In this document: positions 1 to 5,256 of the stretch, one piece after another
Numbering within the stretch: position 1 is the stretch's first letter
Layout of the letters: each line of letters begins with the position of its first letter
Source of the DNA: Acidobacteriaceae bacterium
GTDB taxonomy: Bacteria > Acidobacteriota > Terriglobia > Terriglobales > Acidobacteriaceae
Assembly: GCA_030040115.1 (NCBI GenBank)
Contig: JASHUH010000503.1
Coordinates: forward strand, 1 to 5,256
DNA length: 5,256 bases
Direction: 5' to 3'
Translations under genes and position numbers: made by a program
The notes under the pieces: generated by a model
Told to the model about the DNA's origin: nothing
Database searches by the model: none
What the model saw: the letters and a program-made list of their open reading frames with translations, nothing else

Positions 1-233
1 ACGACCGCAGCTTCGCGGTTGTGGATGCACTGGTCGAGATTGCTGACGCGCACCACTCCACCCCGGCCCGCGTAGCTCTGGCATGGCTGTTGGCGCAGCC
101 CGCTGTGACTGCGCCCATCGCTAGCGCCACCAGCGACAGCCATCTCGACGACCTCGTCGCCGCCGCCTCGCTCGAACTCGACCCGGTCGGCATCGAGCGG
201 CTCAATGAAATCAGCGCTCCGGTGGCCGCTTAA
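1..233 (+). CDS. Aldo/keto reductase, C-terminal fragment (5' end outside window)
   Basis: This is the last 76 codons of a gene that began before the window; the frame is open from base 3 and stops with TAA at 231-233. The protein end reads ARVALAWLLAQPAVTAPIAS, then ATSDSHLDDLVAAASLELD, which matches the C-terminal part of the aldo/keto reductase (AKR) fold. There the last barrel strand (TAPIASATS) is followed by a helix that helps hold the 2'-phosphate of NADPH. The usual form at this site is close to IPIIGATxxxHLxENL, so SATSDSHL fits with small changes. AKR enzymes are cytoplasmic NAD(P)H-dependent reductases of aldehydes and ketones. The catalytic Asp, Tyr, Lys and His lie in the missing N-terminal part, so activity and substrate cannot be judged. 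A GTG at 21 is in frame but should not be taken as the start, because the fold would be far too short. The stop lies 11 nt from the converging dehydrogenase stop, and I see no clear terminator there. Confidence 0.88.
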   Translation, partial: DRSFAVVDALVEIADAHHSTPARVALAWLLAQPAVTAPIASATSDSHLDDLVAAASLELDPVGIERLNEISAPVAA

Positions 234-244
234 ACGGACCGCTG

Positions 245-1237
245 CTAAAGAACGATCACCGGGCTTCCATCCGCGGTCTCGTGCTTGACGGCTTCAAGAG
301 CGCGGTTGGCCTCATGGAGCGGGAACGCCGTCACGGCCTGGTGAAAATCGAGCGTGCCGGCCAAGGCGAGAAAATCGCGCGCATCCTGCCGCGTCATGTT
401 GGCCACGCTGCGCAGTTGTCGTTCGCCCCACAGCAGTTTGTCGTAATCGAATGCGAGAATCTGGTCCAGGTGGATGGCGTTGATCGCCACCACTCCTCCC
501 TTGCGCAACGCGGCCAACGCGCTCACCACCACCTTGCCGCTGGGCGCGAAGGTGATGGCGCGATCGAGTTCCACCGGCGGCTTGGCGTCTTCGTCGCCCA
601 CCCATGTCGCGCCGCGCGCTTCCGCAGCTTGGCGGTGCGCCTCGCCGCGCGTCACCACGTACACCGGGCAATCCCAAGCCTGGAGCACGCGAATAGCCAG
701 CGCTGCCGAGCTGCCGAAGCCGTACAGCCCCACGCGCTCCCCGCGCTCCACGCCCGCGACACGCAGGCTGCGGAAGCCGATGATGCCCGCGCACAGCAGT
801 GGGGCGATGCGCGCCGCTTCCATATCATCCGGCAGCGGCGCCGTGAAATCCGCGCGCGCCGTCGCGTACTCCGCATAGCCGCCATTCACCGTGTATCCGG
901 TGAAGACGGAATGGTCGCACAGGTTTTCCATTCCGTGGCGGCAATACCAGCAGTCTCCGTCCACGCCGCCCACCCAGGAAACGCCCACGCGCGCTCCCAG
1001 AGGCAAGCTCGCCGTGGCGCCACCTAGCACCTGGCCCACAATCTGATGACCGGGAATGATGCGCGGCTGGATGGGCGCAAGATCCCCTTCCACGATGTGC
1101 AGATCGGTGCGACACACGCCGCAAGCCTGCACCTTCAACAACACTTCCCCAGGGCGCGGCTCGGGCATCGGCCGCTCTTCCAGGGAGAGCCACTTGCCGG
1201 GAGTGCTCGAAGCCGAATCGTAAACCGCTGCGCGCAT
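245..1237 (-). CDS. Zinc-dependent alcohol dehydrogenase (MDR superfamily), 330 aa
   Basis: A cytoplasmic NAD(P)-dependent dehydrogenase that oxidises alcohols or reduces aldehydes; substrate unknown. From the chosen start the protein is 330 residues, normal for the short bacterial zinc-binding alcohol dehydrogenases. The N-terminal GroES-like domain carries CGVCRTDLH (39-47; Cys42 should bind the catalytic zinc), PGHQ (62-65; His64 second ligand) and Cys149 in APLLC (third ligand). A structural zinc loop at about 93-107 has Cys96, Cys99 and Cys107, but Asp93 sits where the first Cys is usual. The Rossmann domain begins at about 168 with GFGSSA (173-178). The frame stays open 39 codons further upstream, to 1354, but the start at 1237 is preferred: MRAAVYDS is a typical N-terminus, GGAG lies 5 nt upstream, and the longer frame would run through a strong terminator hairpin. 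It lies downstream of tonB on the same strand but is probably transcribed separately. GHQ instead of GHE suggests the AdhA-like subgroup (TIGR02822 type), by memory of the family only. Confidence 0.93.
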   Translation of the reverse strand: MRAAVYDSASSTPGKWLSLEERPMPEPRPGEVLLKVQACGVCRTDLHIVEGDLAPIQPRIIPGHQIVGQVLGGATASLPLGARVGVSWVGGVDGDCWYCRHGMENLCDHSVFTGYTVNGGYAEYATARADFTAPLPDDMEAARIAPLLCAGIIGFRSLRVAGVERGERVGLYGFGSSAALAIRVLQAWDCPVYVVTRGEAHRQAAEARGATWVGDEDAKPPVELDRAITFAPSGKVVVSALAALRKGGVVAINAIHLDQILAFDYDKLLWGERQLRSVANMTRQDARDFLALAGTLDFHQAVTAFPLHEANRALEAVKHETADGSPVIVL

Positions 1238-1242
1238 GCTCG

Positions 1243-1246
1243 CTCC
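1243..1246 (-). promoter_or_regulatory. Shine-Dalgarno of the alcohol dehydrogenase
   Basis: On the - strand GGAG is followed by a 5-nt spacer (CGAGC) and then the ATG at 1237-1235. This site decides the start in favour of the 330-residue protein over the longer open frame beginning at 1354. Confidence 0.7.
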
Positions 1247-1310
1247 AGCTTTCCGCGCCTTCTTGCGCTCCGGAACGGCGTCTTGCCGGAAATGGCCCAC
1301 CGAGCCCAGA

Positions 1311-1351
1311 AAAAGCGCGCCATCCTCCCCCCAGGCGGATGGCGCGCTTTT
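1311..1351 (-). terminator. Rho-independent terminator of tonB, bidirectional in form
   Basis: A perfect 15-bp inverted repeat: AAAAGCGCGCCATCC at 1311-1325 pairs with GGATGGCGCGCTTTT at 1337-1351, around an 11-nt loop. Read on the - strand the GC-rich stem runs into TTTTT (1314-1310), about 47 nt after the tonB stop codon, so it should end the tonB transcript. Read on the + strand the stem ends in TTTT as well, so it could also act in that direction, although no + strand gene leads into it here. It separates tonB from the dehydrogenase and lies inside the over-long version of the dehydrogenase frame, which argues against that version. Confidence 0.88.
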
Positions 1352-1360
1352 CAAACCAGG

Positions 1361-1389
1361 TTCAGCTTCAAGGCCATAGCCAAGCTGAA
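1361..1389. terminator. Second hairpin just after the tonB stop
   Basis: TTCAGCTT at 1361-1368 pairs perfectly with AAGCTGAA at 1382-1389. Three more pairs (GGC at 1372-1374 with GCC at 1379-1381) can form inside after a 3-nt bulge, leaving a 4-nt loop. It starts 10 nt after the tonB stop and lies immediately before the stronger terminator. On the - strand it is followed by CCTGGTTTG rather than a clean T-tract, so it may be an RNA-stabilising 3' stem or a weak accessory terminator rather than a stand-alone one. Confidence 0.45.
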
Positions 1390-1398
1390 GCTTGGGTT

Positions 1399-2574
1399 TT
1401 AGTAGAGCCGGAAGTTGACTTCGACGGTAATCATGACCGGAACCGGCGTTTTGCCATCCTTCATGGCGGGCTTGAAGCGATATTGGCGAACGGCTTCAAG
1501 AGCCTTTTCGTCCAGCCCCATGCCGAGCGGCCGAACCACGTGCGGATCCACCGGATTGCCGTGCGCGTCCACAATCATTTCAATCAGGCAAACGCCCTGA
1601 TACTTGGCCCGGCGCGCTTCGTCGGAGAACTCGGCCTCCACCGTGTTGAGGGGCACGGGCGCTGAAATTCCGCCCCCCACGCGGTAAACGCCCCCGCCTA
1701 CGTTCCCACCGTAGCCGGGTCCATAGCCATTGCCTTGGCCCGAACCCAGTCCGCCGCCACTCCCGGTGCCCATGCCGCCGCCGCTGCCGGTGCCGTTGGA
1801 AAGCACCACGTTCGCGGAGCTCTTCATGCCGATGTTGGGCAGCGTCGGATTGTCAGGCAGTTGAATGTTGTTCTGCACGTTGATGGCTGCGGGAATGGGA
1901 ATTTTCGGATTATCGAAGGTCTGCACCTGCGGCGGAACGATGGGATCTTTTTCGATCTTGGGCAGCTTGCCTTTGCTGGCTTCGATGAGGCTGCGGTCGC
2001 CTCCGCCTCCGCCTCCGCCGGCCTTGTTCATATCTTTGGGGGCCTTCCACTCCCCCACGTCGATATTCATGGCCTGAAGCTGGGGCCGGGCGGCTTCAAT
2101 GACTTTTCTGACCCCGAAGATCAGAATCAGAACCAGGATGATGCCGTTGACCGTGGTCGAAATTCCGATGGCCCAGGGGTTGGGCTTGACCGCCATGCGA
2201 TCGGGAACCGGGATGGGCGTCGAAGTAAGCTGCAGCGGCGGGAGCTTCTGGGGAAAGAAAACATCGCGGATGCTCTCCCACAGGTCGGTCCAGATGGGTT
2301 TGTCTTCAAACGCCTTGCCGAGCAGGGCGTCAAGCTCGTGCCCCGTGCCGGCTTCGGATCGCGGCTCCGTTTCCACCTGTGTCAGAAGTTCGTTTGGCAT
2401 AGTGATTGCGGGTTCGGTCCCCTTCGCCCGTTCGGGCGGGAGCGCGCCCGAAAACAGGCCCATCGATCCATTATGCTTGATCGCGCCGAACTTTGTCTCG
2501 GCGTCGGCTATGCGGTTGTGAGCCTGATTCTCCAAAGGCTCATATTCTGGCCTCTCGAGCGCTCCCATAAACAA
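1399..2574 (-). CDS. tonB: Energy transducer TonB family protein, 391 aa
   Basis: TonB proteins sit in the inner membrane with ExbB/ExbD and pass proton-motive energy across the periplasm to outer-membrane TonB-dependent receptors. From the TTG at 2574 the order is: a cytoplasmic N-terminal part (1-132), one membrane segment (about 134-155, starting PWAIGIST), a Gly7 tract (186-192), a Pro/Asn-rich stretch (about 203-248), a Gly-rich linker (261-302) and a TonB C-terminal domain (about 303-391) with [38 protein letters not shown] and the final strand VEVNFRLY. The membrane segment and its flank align without gaps to E. coli TonB, with Asn143 at the His20 position. The start is uncertain: TTG at 2574 has AAAGG 6 nt upstream; ATG at 2568 shares it at 12 nt; ATG at 2400 ([10 protein letters not shown]) would give 333 residues but has no well-placed ribosome site. 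No exbB, exbD or receptor gene is adjacent, so its partners must be elsewhere. Two hairpins follow the stop. Confidence 0.92.
   Translation of the reverse strand: MFMGALERPEYEPLENQAHNRIADAETKFGAIKHNGSMGLFSGALPPERAKGTEPAITMPNELLTQVETEPRSEAGTGHELDALLGKAFEDKPIWTDLWESIRDVFFPQKLPPLQLTSTPIPVPDRMAVKPNPWAIGISTTVNGIILVLILIFGVRKVIEAARPQLQAMNIDVGEWKAPKDMNKAGGGGGGGDRSLIEASKGKLPKIEKDPIVPPQVQTFDNPKIPIPAAINVQNNIQLPDNPTLPNIGMKSSANVVLSNGTGSGGGMGTGSGGGLGSGQGNGYGPGYGGNVGGGVYRVGGGISAPVPLNTVEAEFSDEARRAKYQGVCLIEMIVDAHGNPVDPHVVRPLGMGLDEKALEAVRQYRFKPAMKDGKTPVPVMITVEVNFRLY
1669..1794 (-). repeat. Gly-rich low-complexity linker within tonB
   Basis: Residues 261-302 are dominated by Gly with Ser, Thr, Tyr and Asn, including two near-copies of the unit GTGSGGG and then GYGPGYGG and [11 protein letters not shown]. 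It joins the periplasmic stretch to the C-terminal TonB domain. In the well-studied E. coli protein the spacer is Pro-rich (Glu-Pro and Lys-Pro repeats), so this linker is likely more flexible and less extended. The repeated character is at the protein level; the DNA is only loosely repetitive. Confidence 0.75.
1999..2019 (-). repeat. Hexanucleotide tandem repeat coding for Gly7 in tonB
   Basis: On the - strand the codons alternate GGC GGA three times and end with GGC, giving seven Gly (residues 186-192). On the + strand this reads as TCCGCC-type units. It lies about 30 residues after the membrane segment, just outside the inner membrane. A 6-nt unit keeps the frame if copies are gained or lost, so the number of Gly could vary between strains. 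Confidence 0.7.
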
Positions 2575-2580
2575 TAGACG

Positions 2581-2585
2581 CCTTT
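2581..2585 (-). promoter_or_regulatory. Candidate Shine-Dalgarno of tonB
   Basis: On the - strand AAAGG is followed by 6 nt (CGTCTA) and then TTG (2574-2572), TTT and ATG (2568-2566). The spacing suits the TTG start better than the ATG two codons later. The two starts differ by only two residues, so the choice hardly matters; the real alternative is the ATG at 2400. Confidence 0.45.
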
Positions 2586-2659
2586 CTTGGACGGTTTGTT
2601 ACCTCGAAAAACCTGATCCGCCGTTTACACTGAAAAATGGACTAATTTGCATCACCGAC

Positions 2660-2663
2660 GGAG
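2660..2663 (+). promoter_or_regulatory. Shine-Dalgarno of ileS
   Basis: GGAG is followed by a 5-nt spacer (CACCG) and the ATG at 2669. The spacing is ideal and supports this start for ileS. Confidence 0.75.
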
Positions 2664-2668
2664 CACCG

Positions 2669-5256
2669 ATGCCCTCAACGCCTGACCTGAAGGCGACGCT
2701 TACCCTGCCCCAGACGGCTTTCCCCATGAAGGCCAACCTGCCGCAGAACGAACCGCACCGGCTCGCCCGCTGGGCGTCCCTGGGGCTCTACGAGGAGTTG
2801 CGCAAAGCCCGCCGCGGCCGTCCCACCTATCTTCTCCACGACGGCCCGCCTTACGCCAACGGGCCCATTCACCTCGGTCATGCCCTCAACAAGGGGTTAA
2901 AGGATTTTGTGGTCAAGTCAAAGGCCATGGCCGGATTTGACGCTCCCTACGTACCCGGTTACGACTGCCATGGGCTGCCCATTGAGATCAAGGTCGACGA
3001 AAAGCTGGGCCACAAAAAGCTGGAAATGCCCGCCCCCGCAGTGTTGGAGGCGTGCCGGGCCTACGCGCAAAAATACGTCGATCTGCAAACCTCCCAATTC
3101 CAGCGCATCGGCTGCTTCGGCCGCTGGGCGGCGCCGTACAAAACCATGGCCCGCGGCTACGAAGCGCGAACGCTGGAGGCTTTTTACGGATTTCTGGAGA
3201 AGGGATTCGTTTATCGCGGGCTGAAGCCTGTCTACTGGTGCATGCATGACCGTACTGCCTTGGCCGAGGCAGAGGTCGAATACCAACAGCATACCAGCCC
3301 TTCGGTGTTTGTGCGCTATAAATTAACCTCCGATCCGGCGGCTATCGCTCCCTCGCTGGCGGGCCGGAATGTGGCCACGATTATCTGGACCACCACGCCA
3401 TGGACGTTACCGGCTTCGCTGGCTGTCGCCTTTCACCCTGACTTCGAGTACGTGGCGCTGGCGGCGGGCGAGGGCCCCGACGCCCCGGTCTACATCATTG
3501 CCGCGGCGCTGGCCGAACAGGTTGCGGCAGCGTGCAAACTGAGTCCCACAACCGAGCTGGCGCGCTTCAAAGGAGCGGCGCTCGACCGCGTGACTTTTCA
3601 GCATCCCTTTCTGGACCGCAACGTCCTGGGAGTGCTGGCCAGCTACGTTACATCCGACACGGGCACGGGGGCGGTGCATACGGCGCCCGCCCATGGCGCC
3701 GACGACTTCGCCACCGGCCAGCGCTATGGGCTCGACCCCACTTCACGCGTGGACGCAGGCGGCCACCTGCACGTCGATCCCGCCGCCTGGCCGTTTGCTG
3801 CGCCGCCGGCGTTCGAGGGCAAGAAGGTGTGGGCTGCCAATCCCATCATCGTGGCCATGCTCGAGGAACGCGGCGCTTTATTGGGTGGCGGCGAGCTGGA
3901 GCACGCTTATCCGCACTGCTGGCGCTGCCACCACCCCGTCATCTTCCGCGCCACCGAGCAGTGGTTTATTTCCCTCGAAACCCCGGTGAAGTCAGCCCAG
4001 GGCCAGGAAAAGACTTTCCGGCGTCTGGCCATCGAGGAGATCGACAAGGTGAAATGGGACCCGGCATGGGGCAAGGAGCGGATCACCAACATGATCGCCA
4101 CTCGTCCCGACTGGTGCATCAGCCGCCAGCGCATCTGGGGCGTGCCCATTGCAGTGTTCCTGTGTGAGACGTGCAATCAACCCATCATTGATCCGAATCT
4201 GAACCGGAAAATTGTCGACCTCTTCGAACGCGAGGGGGCGGAGGCGTGGCACACCAGCGACGTGGCCGCGCTCGCGCCCGCCGAAGCCCGTTGCGCGGGC
4301 TGCGGCAGCCAGGAATTCCGCAAGGAAACCGACATTCTCGACGTCTGGTTTGACTCCGGCGTGAGCTGGATGGCGGTTTGCGAGGCCGATCCGGATCTGG
4401 CGCCAATTTACTCGGCTTTCCGGAACGGACAGGGTGGCGAGCGCCCGGAAGTCTTATATCTGGAGGGCGGCGATCAGCATCGCGGCTGGTTCCACTCGTC
4501 GTTGCTGACCTCGGTGGCGCTGCGCGGGCGCGCGCCGTATTCGCACGTAGCCACGGCGGGCTGGACGCTCGACGAACTGGGCCGCGCCATGTCCAAGTCC
4601 CTCGGCAATGGCGTCGATCCGGTCGATATTGCCAGCCGCATGGGGGGCGAGATTGTCCGCCTGTGGGTGGCCTCGGTGGACTTCAGGGAGGATATGGCGG
4701 CCAGCGAAAACCTCATGGCCCGCTGCGCCGAGATTTACCGCAAGTTGCGCAACACCTTCCGCTTTCTGCTCGGCAACCTGGCGGGATTCAACCCGGCGAG
4801 GGATGGGGTAGGGGAGCGGGAGCTCCTACCGCTGGATCGTTACATGCTGGCCCGCACGCGCGAGCTCGTCGAGAAAATCGTCGGGCCGGATGGGAGGAGC
4901 GGCTGGTATGGAGCTTTCGAGTTCCATCGCGTGTACCAGGCGGTGAACGAGTTCGCCATCGTCGATCTGAGCGCCTTCTATCTCGACGTGCTCAAGGACC
5001 GCATGTACACCTTCGCGCCTACGAGCTTGGCGCGGCGCTCGGCGCAGACGGTGCTGTGGCGGATCACCGAAGCGCTGGTGCGACTGGTCGCGCCGATTCT
5101 CAGCTTCACTGCGGACGAGGTTTGGGAGCACCTGCCCGAAGTCGAGGGACGCGAAGCCAGCGTGCATCTGGCGCTGTTTCCCAAGCCGGAGGAAGTCTTC
5201 TCCGAAATCCCTGACTTAACTCTGGCCGAATGGAAGCCCCGATTTGCAATCCGGGA
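2669..5256 (+). CDS. ileS: Isoleucyl-tRNA synthetase, 3' end outside window
   Basis: Class Ia aminoacyl-tRNA synthetase that charges tRNA-Ile with isoleucine in the cytoplasm and hydrolyses mischarged valine. The frame is open from ATG 2669 to the window end: 862 complete codons plus two bases. Motifs seen: HIGH-type signature HLGH (68-71) in [29 protein letters not shown] soon after; the CP1 editing domain with TTTPWTLP (241-248) and [10 protein letters not shown] (337-346), where Asp345 matches the editing Asp342 of E. coli; HCWRC (416-420); [29 protein letters not shown] (596-608), typical of IleS rather than ValRS or LeuRS; and the KMSKS-type loop as AMSKS (640-644). An anticodon-binding helical domain follows to the end ([11 protein letters not shown] at about 813-823). 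Bacterial IleS is usually about 930-960 residues, so about 70-100 are missing, including any C-terminal zinc-binding region. The motifs stay in one frame throughout, so there is no frameshift. GGAG lies 5 nt before the start. Confidence 0.97.
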   Translation, partial: MPSTPDLKATLTLPQTAFPMKANLPQNEPHRLARWASLGLYEELRKARRGRPTYLLHDGPPYANGPIHLGHALNKGLKDFVVKSKAMAGFDAPYVPGYDCHGLPIEIKVDEKLGHKKLEMPAPAVLEACRAYAQKYVDLQTSQFQRIGCFGRWAAPYKTMARGYEARTLEAFYGFLEKGFVYRGLKPVYWCMHDRTALAEAEVEYQQHTSPSVFVRYKLTSDPAAIAPSLAGRNVATIIWTTTPWTLPASLAVAFHPDFEYVALAAGEGPDAPVYIIAAALAEQVAAACKLSPTTELARFKGAALDRVTFQHPFLDRNVLGVLASYVTSDTGTGAVHTAPAHGADDFATGQRYGLDPTSRVDAGGHLHVDPAAWPFAAPPAFEGKKVWAANPIIVAMLEERGALLGGGELEHAYPHCWRCHHPVIFRATEQWFISLETPVKSAQGQEKTFRRLAIEEIDKVKWDPAWGKERITNMIATRPDWCISRQRIWGVPIAVFLCETCNQPIIDPNLNRKIVDLFEREGAEAWHTSDVAALAPAEARCAGCGSQEFRKETDILDVWFDSGVSWMAVCEADPDLAPIYSAFRNGQGGERPEVLYLEGGDQHRGWFHSSLLTSVALRGRAPYSHVATAGWTLDELGRAMSKSLGNGVDPVDIASRMGGEIVRLWVASVDFREDMAASENLMARCAEIYRKLRNTFRFLLGNLAGFNPARDGVGERELLPLDRYMLARTRELVEKIVGPDGRSGWYGAFEFHRVYQAVNEFAIVDLSAFYLDVLKDRMYTFAPTSLARRSAQTVLWRITEALVRLVAPILSFTADEVWEHLPEVEGREASVHLALFPKPEEVFSEIPDLTLAEWKPRFAIR

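Larger units (their letters stand above)
2575..2668. promoter_or_regulatory. Divergent intergenic region, tonB (-) and ileS (+)
   Basis: This 94-nt stretch is visibly richer in A and T than its surroundings and separates two genes that point away from each other, so it must hold the promoters of both unless tonB starts further in. Candidate boxes are weak. For ileS there is TTTACA at 2624-2629 and TAATTT at 2643-2648, but their spacing (13 nt) is too short for a standard sigma-70 pair. I cannot name a convincing -35/-10 pair on either strand. There is no sign of a T-box or other leader RNA before ileS, and too little room for one. Confidence 0.45.

Noticed and set aside
219..262. CCGGTG / CACCGG inverted repeat across the converging stops of the aldo/keto reductase and dehydrogenase
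   Set aside because: Only 6 bp with a 32-nt loop, no T-tract, and both arms lie in coding sequence; not a credible terminator.
281..1027. A 248-codon open frame on the + strand opposite the alcohol dehydrogenase
   Set aside because: It is a shadow of the GC-rich dehydrogenase gene: the product is full of Arg, His and Ala with no recognisable fold, while the opposite strand encodes a complete zinc dehydrogenase with all motifs.
1261..1291. Imperfect direct repeat TCTTGC...CCGGAA, 16-20 bp apart, in the leader of the dehydrogenase
   Set aside because: It is short and imperfect in GC-rich DNA and has no clear promoter next to it; it cannot be told from chance without comparison to relatives.
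1735..2577. A 280-codon open frame on the + strand opposite tonB
   Set aside because: Antisense shadow of tonB; its composition reflects the complement of Gly- and Pro-rich codons and it shows no domain.
2587..2648. TTGGAC (2587), TTGTTA (2596) and TTTACA (2624) as possible -35 boxes for ileS
   Set aside because: None has a fair -10 box at 16-18 nt; reported only as a general promoter-bearing region.
2675..3694. Three - strand open frames opposite ileS (2675-2881, 2918-3292, 3407-3694)
   Set aside because: Antisense to strongly conserved ileS sequence, without ribosome sites or recognisable products.
3532..4167. A 211-codon + strand frame within ileS, and a 278-codon one at 4378-5214
   Set aside because: Both are out of frame with ileS, whose motifs continue unbroken through these regions. 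The products are Arg/Gly-rich with no family resemblance.

Overview
This is a GC-rich bacterial window holding four protein-coding genes with almost no spare DNA between them. The best guess for the host is a member of the Acidobacteriota. That is inferred from the layout of the TonB-family protein (long N-terminal cytoplasmic part, one membrane segment, a Gly-rich rather than Pro-rich periplasmic linker, and a C-terminal domain ending in VEVNFRLY) and from the general character of the other proteins. It was not tested by any search.

Layout from left to right: (1) the last 76 codons of an aldo/keto reductase on the + strand, ending at 233. (2) Converging on it with an 11-nt gap, a zinc-dependent alcohol dehydrogenase on the - strand (245-1237). 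(3) A 161-nt intergenic stretch holding two hairpins, one of them a 15-bp perfect stem with T-tracts on both strands, which should end transcription of the next gene. (4) An energy-transducer TonB protein on the - strand (1399-2574). (5) A 94-nt divergent intergenic region. (6) ileS, isoleucyl-tRNA synthetase, on the + strand from 2669 and still open at the window end (862 complete codons, roughly the last tenth missing).

The genes do not form one pathway. ileS is a translation housekeeping gene. The TonB protein would carry energy from the inner membrane to outer-membrane receptors, but no exbB, exbD or receptor gene is next to it. The two oxidoreductases probably act on small alcohols, aldehydes or ketones, with substrates unknown. 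tonB and the dehydrogenase point the same way, but the terminator between them suggests separate transcripts.

I found no mobile element, CRISPR array, RNA gene or undescribed multi-gene system. The points most worth a second look are residue-level: the TonB membrane segment aligns without gaps to E. coli TonB yet has Asn where the key His20 should be; the dehydrogenase has Asp in place of one structural-zinc Cys; IleS has AMSKS in place of KMSKS; and the terminator shows that the dehydrogenase start must be moved downstream of the longest open frame.
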